From contig CM069603.1 in assembly GCA_035771175.1 (NCBI GenBank), forward strand, positions 17,584,286-17,648,285: 64,000 bases of DNA, read 5' to 3'. This document shows positions 34,665 through 45,524 of the stretch, piece by piece. The notes under the pieces are model-generated. The model was given only the letters and a program-made list of their open reading frames with translations. It ran no database searches and had not been told where the DNA came from. The stretch comes from Paratinospora sagittata. Lineage: Eukaryota; Streptophyta; Magnoliopsida; Ranunculales; Menispermaceae. Numbering within the stretch: position 1 is the first letter of the stretch; each line of letters starts with the position of its first letter. Made by a program: the position numbers and the translations under genes.

Positions 34665-37594
34665 TGTGACGCCCCAAAAATTATTTTATCTAGCCTATTA
34701 CCCAATTATATTTTGTTCAAACTCTATGTGTTTGCCTTGATATGTTTAGTGTTTGTTTAATGTTTGTTTAATGTTGTATATTTGATGCTTGATAATTTAT
34801 ATAAATATGTGCATTATAAATTGTATATGGGTCATGTTAAATTAAAGTATAATGCATGTTTTATTATTTATGCATGGGCCTATTAAACCATGAATTGATA
34901 TGGGTTAGGATTGATTGAATAACAGGATAAATGAGAATGAAAATTTGGTATATTAAATGGATTGGACATTTTAAATGCATGGAAGCATGACATTGGTTAA
35001 AATACATGTGGTTGGTATGGGTAGTATGAGACCAACACATGTCAAGTTGATGCATGATAATGGACAAGTGTCCATGCCCCATTTCTCTTCTCCAACACAT
35101 GTCAAGTTGGCGCATGAGACCAACACATGTTAAGTTGGTGCATGAGAATGGACAAGTGTCCCATGCCCCATTTCTCTTCTCCAATACAAGTCAAGTTGGT
35201 GCATAAAAATGGACAAGTGTCCAATGCCCCATTTCTCCTCTCCAACACATGTCAAGGTTGGTGCCTGAGAGTGGACAAGTGTCCCATGCCCTACTTATCT
35301 TCTCCAAAGAAGTCCTATAGGGTGAGATGAGTAGAGAGAAAGGAAAAAAGAAGAGAAAGAAAGAGGGAGATGCTTTGAAGAAAAGTCTCAGCAATGTCAT
35401 CATCAAAGATCTGGATCTTGGTACTATATGGTCAGATTGAACTCAAACTTTTTCAGAAAATTCATAGCTTATGGTTATTCATTCTGGTCGGTGGAGATCT
35501 TGATTGGAGTTTTCTTCTGTGAGATATAACCTCCCAAACAAAGCTGGTCGGAAAGTCTGAATTTCTCGCGCAGTTTAGATCAAACTCATCGATCTCCTAA
35601 ATCTACCGTTGGATGGATATGATATTAGGTAATATGGTTTACAACTAATATTTCTATATTATGAACGGGGGAGATGTTTATGGGTCAAGTATGTTGTGTG
35701 ATATAGTCACCTGAGTTCACGGATTTGCAGCGGGAAAGGAGAAATTGTCGGATTAGAGACTTGTTCATCGAAGGAGCGTTTCTATTCGTTCCACCGTTGG
35801 ATTGAGCTGAGTTTTGGACAGAAGGTTTACATCTTAACATACTTCAATCTGTACGGTTCATTTTTTGATTAAATATTTCTGTTGGTAGCTTGATACATCT
35901 GAACAGAATATTAAATGGAAAATTTGTAGGGTTGTTTGTATTAGATCTAAATTTAGAATATGAACTTACACCTTTCCAAATAGGTTGCATGTCAACTATG
36001 TTGACCTAGTTTCCATTGTTGATGAACCCATCATGTAAAATCAGTGATATACATGGCTGAACATGGTGACCTAGTGTAAATAGGCAATATGGCCTAAGTA
36101 TGAAAAATTTCATATTTTAGGGCTTTTGATGCTTTTGGCCTAGAATCATTGAATTGATGCAATTTATGTGTAATTAAGCATGATTTGGGTTGATTATGCT
36201 ACTGATTTGGTAGTTGTGACCATATCATTGGTTAGGCCTACTTGTGATCAAGTGACCCAATTTGGGCATGTTTATACCTAAGGAATTGAAAATTTGTATT
36301 TTTGATTAATTGAATGGTTTATGAATGAGAACTATGCATTAGAGGCCTAAGTCATGTGATTTGAGTTGAATGATGGGATTAGATGGGATTTAGGCCTATT
36401 GTCTATATGTGGGCTGAATTAGGGTTGATGTGTAATGTCTATGTGATTGAGCATAGAAATTGATGTATGGTTATATATTGATGAATGTTTCAGGACCTTG
36501 ATTGGGTTGATTCGGTTTGGTGTCCGTGTGAGGTTAGATACTCTCGCGAGGCTTAGTTGTAAGTAGACTTTATTTATGATTATATCTTTTATGTCATCAT
36601 ATCACTTATATATATTGTATGTTGAAAGCATGAATGTGTCCTAATATTTTGAATGATGCATTGATATGAGAAAACCTTATGACTTTGGTTGGGCCCATCT
36701 ATCTGCCTAATTGGGGGACTTAACCTTGTCATAGGAGGGTTTTAAAAAAGGAAATATTTGGGGATGAGAACGGTACGGTGAAATAGACGGTGAAATAGAC
36801 GCGCACTAGTAACCCCAAATCAACATGATTGGGAATGAGAACGGTACGATTAAATAGACGTGCACTAGTAACCCCAATGCATGTGGAATGTAGATCCAAA
36901 TTGATAAGCTTTTACTTGCATCGAACTTATTATAAATGCTTGATATCTATAGGTTATGAGCTTTTAATCATGCTACACATTGATATGCATACATGATATT
37001 TATTGATGAGTAGTGATAGCATATTTGAATTCTATTCAGTGGGCACCGTTGGCTCACCCTCATTTTCCTATTTCAGGTCCTTCTGCCCTGAATAAGGGCA
37101 AATGAGTAGTCATATCTTGAGGGCTTTGCCGGCGAGAGAATCCAAGGCCTCGATGTGAGTTGAGAGGCATTTTGATTGAACTGTGTTTTAAATTATGACG
37201 TATTATATTTTGGACTATGTAATTTTAACACTTACCACATTGTAGTATGGGTGAGTTGGGACTTGTTAGATAGACCATGTGGGCATATGACGATTTGTTT
37301 GTACCCATAGTTTTGGACTTTATGTGTATGTCCATCTTGATGGAATGTAGGGAATATGGTTTTAATTATGGTTCATTTTTATGGAGTATCTCTTGTCTTG
37401 GATGATTAATACGGTTGGTAGTTTTGTTTAGTACATTTTTATATTATGTCGTTGTTTGGGATAAGGCTCGTAGGGTCTCAACCACCTCACGGGGGTTGAG
37501 GAGTGGTTGGAGATGCCTACCCCGGGCGTCCTGCCCCGGCATTTCACACGCCATTCCTAGCGGGGTTGGTGGTCTGGGGTACGGGGTTGCCACA
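34665..37594 (+). repeat. LTR4 (right end of the array)
   Basis: 2930 bp. Its first 1.2 kb match LTR2 and LTR3 almost perfectly. After 35886 it diverges from all other LTRs (for example TATTAGATC near 35938 where the others have TATCAGACC). It also has an extra local duplication at 36768-36890. It represents the 3' LTR of the founder element. Confidence 0.9.
36768..36890 (+). repeat. Local duplication inside LTR4
   Basis: The segment GAACGGTACGGTGAAATAGACG...CACTAGTAA occurs about twice here, with an extra short GGTGAAATAGAC repeat, but once in LTR1-3 (near 13317, 21134, 28951). It accounts for much of the length difference between LTR4 and LTR2/3. Confidence 0.7.
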
Positions 37595-37599
37595 ACCCT
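37595..37599. repeat. Right target-site duplication of the gypsy array
   Basis: ACCCT directly after LTR4; the partner on the left is GCCCT (11075-11079). Confidence 0.65.
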
Positions 37600-38413
37600 C
37601 CTGGACTTGATGAGTCAGGACGCTGATAAAATATTAAGACGCTTAAAATTGAATTGAACTGATTAATAAGGACGCTTACTTGTAAGTGGCGAACTTTCTT
37701 TTATCAACATTTGAGAATGTCAGGACGCTGACTTAGTATCAGCTAGCAAGAAGTTCGTTCTATTTTCAAGTGATTTCTATCTTCAGAAACACTGATAGTT
37801 ATAAGTTGAATAAATTATCAGGACGCTACTTGTGTAGGAGTGCCAACATATTTAGAATCAACTTAAGTACCTCAGGACGCATAGTTTCATTCGGCGGACT
37901 CAACATTGTTTTAAAACTGATTTTAAATTTCAAGACGCTAACTCTTTAACAACGCCCTCATCTGTTTAGTGTTTTAAAACAAAGCAGGATGCTAACTGTG
38001 AAGTAGCGCCCTCATGTTTTGAGTCGTTTAAATCGTCAAAGTAAGTCAGGCGCTTACAACTTAGTAGCGCCCTCACTTCAATGTTCAGTAGGATGCTAAT
38101 GCTCCATGAGCGCCCTCAAGGAACAAAATGACAAAAGTTGATATTATGCTCAAAGACGCTAATTCAACAAATGTTACTGTTCTGAGAAAAGCACCATTTC
38201 TGTTACTTTCTTCAGAACCGTACGAATACTTTTCAAAACTTTTTAGAATCGTACAACAACTTCTTCAAAACTTTTTGAACGTTTCAAACGCATGTTAGAA
38301 CAATTTCTTTTCATGAAAGGATCAGACGATTCAGGTGCTATCCCAGTAATGTGCATTGAACTGAATCGATTCATTTCAGGAAAGAAAGTATACGTTGTAT
38401 TTGAAATAACCTA
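37600..38413 (+). repeat. Copia 3' LTR, segment 2, with stem-loop motif series
   Basis: Continuation of the copia LTR from 11079. It carries a series of AGGACGCT motifs (for example near 37617, 37723, 37821, 37874) interleaved with AGCGCCCTC motifs (near 37952, 38004, 38064, 38111), near-complements of each other, so adjacent pairs can fold. No ORF is supported. The segment ends at the target site of the solo LTR. Confidence 0.7.
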
Positions 38414-39733
38414 TGTCACGACGCCCCTGACGTCTGGCACAGTGTACCATACACTGTACATACCCATATACAGTATACAACACACTGTCAGCCTTCACGT
38501 ACTCTCACAAAACTCCCAAAAATGTACAAATTTTTTTTTTTAATCTACCACACATCAAATCAAATCCAATATCGTTCATTCATTCACACATCACATTTTC
38601 ATTTCATCATCCAATATATTAAGCTATCTTTGCCCACACATCCCATCTAGATGATAATACATATATATATATAATGTGTGATAAGTATACATATCAAGAT
38701 AACAAAAATTTAATCTATTTCCTCCAAGCATACATACACATACCAGAGAAGTTCCTTTTCCCTTCGAAACAATACCTGAAATATTGGAGGAAATAGGGTG
38801 AGCAAACAACAGCTTAGTGAATATAGTTCTTGAGATGGCAATTATATACATTTAGAAAAATATGACATTTAAAATCATTTCAAACACTTATTCAACACAT
38901 GCATCATTCAACAAATACATCATACATGTCAACAACATAAATTGCATGAGTTTTCACTAACACAATGCACAATCTCCCTCCTCCGCAAGGCAAGAGAGCG
39001 GGTCTAACCCTTGTATGGCCGTACAAGGTAGACACAACCTCACATCACCCAATTCACAGTCATTTCAAGGGTCGCAACCCTTGTTAGGACAGACCTACTG
39101 ACAATGAGGACTCGCAAAACCTCATCTGGGTCTAATTCCTAACGAAATGACAATGAGGAATCGCAAAACCTCATCATTAAAAACTCCAATTGCTAAAATC
39201 AGTTTGCATGATCCATAAAACTCAATGCATTATATATAAATATAACATGCATTCAATCAAACATTTTATATGCGTACAATGTCATACAAGAACCAAATCA
39301 AGAAAACTATACTCACAGTGGTTACACGGGTTTCTAATCCAATATATCCTCTAAAATCGAGCACCATAAACGTCATTGCTTCCTCAAGAGCGTTTAGCCA
39401 TGTACTTAAGCTCTCAACTGAAATAAACCAGAGCTTATCATGAGAAGCACCATTTATCATATCTTTAGCTATTAAAAATATCAAATCATATCCAAAAATC
39501 ACGATCTTAGTATCGAAACGTCCGGAATTCAGTTCACTACGAATCTATGATTTCAAATCATTTTTACATCACTGTTCACAAAACTATTCACATCACTATT
39601 CACTATTCATCCGAAAGTTGTAAATTGTATTAAAATTGTCCAACGGTCTCCAAAAATCATGAAATTGAATCTATACATCTCGATATACGTGTAATTTAAC
39701 GTATATATGTAACTAAAACTACGGGGTGTTACA
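38414..39733 (-). mobile_element. Solo Ty3/gypsy LTR (1320 bp)
   Basis: It begins TGTCACGACGCCCCTGACG and ends ACGGGGTGTTACA in + orientation, the same ends as the LTRs at 49282-51758, so on the - strand it reads TGTAACACC to GTCGTGACA. It is flanked by a perfect 5-bp duplication, ACCTA at 38409-38413 and 39734-39738. No internal region or second LTR is present, so it is what remains after recombination between the two LTRs of a full element. It is inserted in the copia LTR. Confidence 0.9.
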
Positions 39734-39738
39734 ACCTA

Positions 39739-40510
39739 GGGCACCAAAATCATCAAGCACATTGGGCTATTGTTATTCCTATATATACGTACTGCCTTAG
39801 AACAGAAAAAAAACAAAGGATATACGAAAACTGATATTCATTCAAAACGTATTAACAATTTTCACTTGCACCAAAACAATTTTCGAATGTTAGCCGTCTT
39901 TCACTTGTGCTTGATCTTACGATCTTTTGAAAGAAAAACTTCAAGTTTTCTGGATTGATTGAACTTTATCTTCATTATTTTGACAATCGATTGAAAAAGA
40001 CAAAAGCTCTTTGAACCTGTTTTCAGCATAAACTTCACCATACATATCTTGCTGAATCTGTGATCATAGAAGGTTCAATCGAATGCTTTGTAAGTATCAC
40101 TTTGATTCTAAGTAAAGGGAATCATATCTTATTTTGTATCAAATTTGCAGTGACCGGTTAGTTACTGGGCAAGAGCAAGTGTTGCTCGAAGTTGTAACGG
40201 TCATCTCACACCCAGAAGCTGAGAAACGACAATTTTCACACCCGTAAGTTGAGAAAGTGTACCGGTTTGATCTTCACCCGTAAGAAAGACTATAGTGGAG
40301 TTTGAACAAATCTGAACAGAAGAGGTTAGGTGGTGGATGTAGGCGTGGTCGAACCACTTTAAATCTTGCTTGTATTGTCTCATTTACATTTGTTGTATTT
40401 GATTGCTATACTTTGTTTAATCTGCTTTCATTATTCCGCACAATTTTAAGAAAGGTTAAACTCTGCTAAGTGTCCAATTCACCCCCTTCTTGGACATATC
40501 TGGGCCAACA
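39739..40510 (+). repeat. Copia 3' LTR, segment 3
   Basis: Last part of the copia LTR, ending AAGGGGGTGAATTGG-like on the reverse strand and TGGGCCAACA at 40510. The ending is typical of SIRE-type LTRs. The following bases TCAAT would be the target duplication; the left partner is outside the preserved part. Short ORFs here are not supported as genes. Confidence 0.7.
39780..39787 (+). promoter_or_regulatory. Possible TATA box of the copia LTR
   Basis: TATATATA lies 41 bp to the right of the solo LTR insertion. If it is the copia promoter, the solo LTR separated it from its upstream U3 sequence. Support is sequence only. Confidence 0.3.
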
Positions 40511-41206
40511 TCAATATCTTGTTACATGTGCATAATTGATTCTCGGTCTTATATCATATTTATTTGAATCGATTGCATTTGAGAAAAACTATTTCAACAC
40601 ATCGCATCATTTGAATCATTGTGGTTGGAATAGTAATGTATACTCAATCAAGATTGTAAGCTTTATATTATTGAGTATGTTGTACAACACATCTCTATCA
40701 TCTGTAATCTTGATGTATCGTTTAGGTGTTTGTCAACTTGGGATTAATACCATATCTTGTACAACTCATGACCCCACCCGTAAGTCGTTACAGTGTGGCT
40801 TACTAGCCAAACCCTTGTGTAGGCTAAAGTGTGGCTTACTAGCCAAGCCTTTGTGTAGGCTAAAGTGTGGCTTTCTAACCGAGTCCTTGTTTAGGTTAGC
40901 GTGTGTGGCTTTCTAACCAAGCCCTTATGTTGGTTAGTGTAAATGAGTTCTAGTCACGACCGTAAATTGACTAGCCAATAGTGTATTAGAAAATCCTGAT
41001 CGTGGTGATTGGGTAGTGGACGTAGGTTCTAGGGGAACCAAACCACTCTAAATCTTGTGTTCATTTATGTTTCTTGCATTTGTTTATTTCGATTGTTACC
41101 TACTACGCACTTTAATCTGTTTAATTAAATAATCCGTAAGGTAACACAAAAATCGACCAAGTTCAATTCACCCCTCTCTTGGACTGTAATATTGGGCCAA
41201 TAAACA
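40511..41206 (+). repeat. End portion of another copia LTR
   Basis: The segment ends with CAATTCACCCCTCTCTTGGAC...GGGCCAATAAACA, the same kind of ending as the copia LTR at 40510, but it is otherwise different sequence. It appears to be the element into which the copia element to the left inserted. No pol sequence is seen. The ORF 40536-40916 reads through a tandem repeat and is not accepted as a gene. Confidence 0.5.
40792..40940 (+). repeat. Four tandem units of about 37 bp
   Basis: The unit contains GTGTGGCTTACTAGCCAA and CCTTGTGTAGGCTAA and repeats about four times, with increasing change (GGCTTTCTAACC in the last two). TGGCTTACTAGCCA inside each unit can fold as a short hairpin. Confidence 0.75.
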
Positions 41207-41752
41207 CAGTGACTAGATTCCATTCCCCCATCATATACATATCATCATAATTATAAAATTGTTTTATCTCATGATTCATGTTTATTTACATGTTATTAAA
41301 TGGTATTAGCATGAGGTATAGCTAAATGAGATTTTGTACATGTATGAATATGATTTTTATATGCAATGATAGACAATACGTTGCTTTACATGTTTATGCA
41401 TAAACGTTTGCTATGGTGGAAAATGAATAGATCTTCATGGATAAGATTAAATGTGCAAGATATGACATGTTGAGGTTATTATTCATGCCCTTATGATAGT
41501 TATTACATGTCTTGAATTATTCATTGTTGTTCCATGCAAACTAAATGCATATTTACACTTACGTTGATTGATGTAGAAAGCATGCTTAGGTTATATGGTG
41601 ATGTTCTACATGCTCGTGAATATGAATATGTTGGAATGTTTAGCATGTTTATTAAATTAATGTAGTGATTGGCTATGTGTTGTATCATCATGCCATGAAT
41701 GTAGTCTTGCATATTAAGACTATGCATAAATTTTGGGTATAATCCTACGTAG
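41207..41752 (+). repeat. Probable left half of an older gypsy LTR
   Basis: AT-rich sequence without supported genes between the copia LTR end and the SIRE-like element. As the direct left flank of the - strand element at 41753-62661 it should join to 62662 onward, which is the end of a gypsy LTR. The flanks CGTAG (41748-41752) and CATGG (62662-62666) agree in three of five bases, so a decayed target duplication is possible but weak. Confidence 0.4.
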
Positions 41753-41970
41753 TGTTGGTCCACCCAGGAGGGGGGTGAATTGGGTGAGATGGTCAAATTT
41801 AAACTTCTCTTTCAATAACTTAGTGATATACATGATTGTATTGGAATTGAACGCATAAACAAAACTTAGACTAAATTGCAACACGTGAAACACGCAAAGA
41901 TTTATAGTGGTTCGGCCAAGCCTACGTCTACTACCTAATCTCTTGATTAGGATTTTCTCAATCCACTAAC

Positions 41971-42240
41971 TGATTCTCTTATGGGTGAGAACCAAACAGT
42001 TACAACTTCCCTTTTACAGGTTAAAAGCAAACCTATCTTTTCAAAGGCTAAGGATGAACCGCATTTCCTTTTTCAGAGATGAGAAAAAACCCATAATCCT
42101 TTTACAGGATAAGGAAGAACCATTTTCCTTTTATGGGATAAGGAAAAACCAATTTTCTTTTGCTGGATAAGGAAGAACCATAATTCTTTTACGGGATGAG
42201 GAACAACCATCTCTCTTTTACAGGTTAAGAGATAACCTTA
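41971..42240 (-). repeat. Tandem repeat of about 30 bp, nine units
   Basis: Units have the form CCTTTTACAGGATAAGGAAG plus AACCATTTT-like sequence, repeated about nine times with substitutions. The same block occurs in the other LTR at 59469-59707. CCTT and AAGG within each unit can pair. A 61-codon ORF through it is a by-product. Confidence 0.75.
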
Positions 42241-42631
42241 ACATGATTTTAATCCTGAAATCATTAAGTGAACTACATTCACTTGTCCTGGTTGTTTCAA
42301 TCCAGAAACACACCAACATTACAACAAAATAATGTTGGTTCTAACTAAGTAGAATACTTTACAATTAAGCTCAGTACATAGCATTATAAAGATATGAAAT
42401 ATGAAATACGTAATGCTAAGAGGAAAGACACTTACAGTCTTTTACCTTTGAATGTTCGGTATTACTTAAGTGCAGTTTCGAAAACACATGAATGATGTGA
42501 TATGAAAATCAATGCTTCTTCGAAAATAATATGATACCAATAAACATTGACCTAGAAAATTAAGGACTAGTGTAAATCAAAGACTCAGACAATTTCCAAA
42601 ATAGATATAAAATATAAGTATGAAAACTTCT

Positions 42632-45206
42632 TGTAACCCCCTTACCTTAGGATGACGTCATTTTGACCTGTAGAGTACTCGTATACGTATTTGATGCTTG
42701 ACGCGTGTTGGTTCGAGTGTCTTTGCATTCTTTTAAGTTTCTTAATGTGTGTATAAAGTTTCGAAATGGTCGGAGACCCGTTCAACGTCGAAACATGTCG
42801 AAAATGGTGTTTTGGATCAGTGGAGCTCGTTCCATGGAGGAAGAAATTTTTGTCACCGATTACATCAATGGCTTGATCTCCTAGATCCGTGGTCTGGTTG
42901 AGCTGAAATTTTGTCAACTTATTCTTCTCTGATAGATCTTCATTTTGAACTATGACGATCTTGATCGGAGTTGTCTACTGTGAGATATAAGAACCAAACA
43001 CTGTTTCTCGGATTTAGTGATTTTCTTGCGCAGTTTTGATCAAACCGTTGGATCTCACAATCCCACCGTTGGATTGAGCTGAACCTTTACCAGAACATTT
43101 GTCACGGACTCATAAAAGGTTTGGTGGTTAAGATGTTAAATTGGTGAGTCCTTTGCAAAAAATTAATTATCTAAGTGAAAGTAATTGCAGTAGGAAAACT
43201 ATTTCTTTTATTTAAGTGGTTTTTTTTCTTGTGGGCCCAAAATCTTCTATAAAAGCAACCAACACCTAAGGTTTGCATATTTTCCTGGTTTTCTTCCTTT
43301 AATCTCTTTAGTTTAAGCATGTGAGCTCTATTTTGACCTAGGCAATGCATAGGTTTTCAGTTGAGGGTGTTCCAGACCTAGGGTTCCTTTGCATGTATGT
43401 TTTTATGAACCCTAGTGTTGAATGGAGGCCATTGATACCATTTTCCCCAATTTCTCACTTGGATTTGGTAGAACCCTTTGTAAATGGACCTACACTTGGT
43501 CCATGGACTTAGAATTTTTCAAATGGTTTGCATGTCATCTATGTTAGGCTTATGGACACTAGAAACTGATCCATGTATTTTGTTAGAGATTTCCATGGTG
43601 AAATCATAGGGTTTAGTACAAATAGCTCTTGCTTGGTTCATTGACCTAGGGTTGAGAACAAACCTTGCATGTCAACTATGTTGACCTAGTGGGCATTGTT
43701 GATAAACTCTTGATGTTAGATCATTATTTTAGATGGCTGAACATGGTGACTTAGTGTAATTTTGTCATAGGCCATGTGATTTGGGAAATTTTAATGAATT
43801 TGGGGATTTTAACCTAGATTTGGTTAATTGATGAAATTGACTCGGCAAATAGTCTAATAAACCCTATTTATGATTGAATGCCTTATATTATAGTGGTTGG
43901 ATCAACCTATTGCATTAAATTGGGTTAAATGTGGGTTATTTTGGTATTAAATGGTTGAATTGAGCAATAAGGGATTAGCTCATGGGTATGACCATTTCAG
44001 AATCTTAATTGGCTATGTAGTTGGGTTTAAACATGGTTGTTTGGCACACTTTGGACTGATTTTCAGTATTGTGTAAACCATATCGTTTGCAGGAATTTGT
44101 GAATGATCTAAGTAACCCAAATTGGCCAATTGGGGATTGAGGTGCATTGGGGTGACTGTGGCATTCTAGTGCTTTCTTGTGGTTGGAATTGGATTGGCTA
44201 AGTCTAGCCAATCAAGTTGTGAGTGTTTCTTTACTTGTGATTTCTATATGTGGCATTGTAGTATAAGTGAGTCTTTAAATGCTTATCTAATGTAGTATGC
44301 ATGATTTAATGGTTCATGAAAGGTATTTAAGCATAGTCAGTTGGGAAAGCAATGTGGGTTTGATTTCCTAGCAATGGATTCTCTTTTATGAAATTCCATT
44401 TAGGCTGGATGGTGATCCCCAGTTGTGGACCTTGCAGAGAGTTTTATGGCTTGTGTAGATAATATCATCTAGACATAGTATATGTCTCGATGGGGTGATC
44501 TTATTAGCTACATGACTCCAGAAATCCTATTAGATTACGGGTAAGAGGTCGATCGGGCAAGGGGTGTCACGCATTCCGGCCTTTGGATTGACACTTACTC
44601 AGGAGGTGTCTAGGATTGCATGTGCATGTTTATAAAATGATATGCATTGTCTTGGTTATGACATGATGCATTATATTTGGGATGTATGTAATCTTGTGTA
44701 TCACCATGTTATTTAAACTATTTTTAATGATCTTGCAATGTTTTATTGAAATGCATATATATGTTGCCACTTGTAGAGGACATTCACTAAGCTTGTTGTA
44801 GCTCATTCCTCATCCTTATCTTTTGAGGATTGAATAGGAAGGGGAAAGGGAAACCTTAGCTGTGGAGTTTTTCCCGTACCTTTGTAATGTAGGTGTTAGT
44901 ACATTTATTTGTATTTTGATAAATTGTATTAAGTAACACCTAATGTTTATACTTAACATTTAGATGGGTTTGTATTTGTGGTTAGGTATAATTTTGTACT
45001 TTTGAACATTATGGACTTCAAGGAATTTTCTGGTTGTCATTTTGGGTATGTTTATATTGATGATCTTATTTATGTCTATGTGTTTGATGTTGTTTTTGAG
45101 ATTGTGATATATGGCTAGAAGACTTATCGAGACACCGTGTATATTGAGGGAGGATATACCCGGGGTTCTGTGCCAGTCATGATGTCACAGATAGTGGGTC
45201 GTGACA
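42632..45206 (+). mobile_element. Solo Ty3/gypsy LTR (2575 bp)
   Basis: It starts TGTAACCCCCTTACC and ends GTGGGTCGTGACA, in the family of the LTR at 5049-7647 but in opposite orientation. It is flanked by a perfect duplication CTTCT at 42627-42631 and 45207-45211. The partner LTR shows the uninterrupted site at 60756-60760, direct proof that this segment was inserted. No internal region is present. Confidence 0.92.
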
Positions 45207-45524
45207 CTTCTGGTTTAGTATTCAGTAGTTGACTCAACTACTGATATAGTTCGATACAATACTTAAGATATGAAATCAAGTACACATAACGGCTAGAATG
45301 TTATATCAAAATGGCAACTGCAATTTTCACTAACATCCTGGTTCATTTCAGATTGCATGAAAAAGGAAAGTTTTAGAAAAACTTAATTTATGTATCAGAG
45401 AAGATCTCTGATAAATCTAAAAAGGAATCTTTGCAAAGATCCATTTTGAAAAAGTAGACTTATATAGTGTACTTATTAGAACAATGATGGTTGTTGAATT
45501 ACCATCCTGATTCCATAATCAATG

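Larger units (their letters stand above)
11080..37594 (+). mobile_element. Tandem Ty3/gypsy array: four LTRs, three internal regions
   Basis: Four LTRs (11080-14071, 19031-21888, 26848-29705, 34665-37594) alternate with three internal regions, and corresponding points repeat at exactly 7817 bp. Adjacent units share one LTR, and only the outermost ends carry a target duplication. The internal regions are almost identical: I found two substitutions by eye (18506/26323 and 14499/30133). Domain order (gag, zinc knuckle, PR, RT, RNase H, IN, chromodomain-like tail) indicates a Tekay/Del-type chromovirus. All copies share the same disabling mutations. Confidence 0.9.
7648..40510 (+). mobile_element. 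SIRE-like Ty1/copia element carrying two nested insertions
   Basis: A + strand copia pol region (about 7690-10380) is followed by UTR, polypurine tract and 3' LTR. Domain order is integrase before RT, which separates copia from gypsy. The left end is cut off at the gypsy LTR at 7647, so the 5' LTR and gag are not present. The 3' LTR is split into 10678-11079, 37600-38413 and 39739-40510 by the gypsy array and a solo LTR; joined, these pieces total about 1.99 kb. SIRE/Maximus affinity is inferred from pol wording and from the GGGGGAGATTG tract at the LTR edge. Confidence 0.75.

Noticed and set aside
11080..37594. Satellite DNA or CRISPR-like array as an explanation for the 7.8 kb repeats
   Set aside because: The units contain ordered retrotransposon domains, PBS and LTRs, so they are element copies and not satellite or spacer-repeat structures.
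40536..40916. 126-codon ORF with repeated CysGlyLeuLeuAlaLysProLeuCysArgLeu units
   Set aside because: The repeats come from the 37-bp tandem DNA units of a copia LTR; there is no recognisable protein and it runs through LTR sequence.
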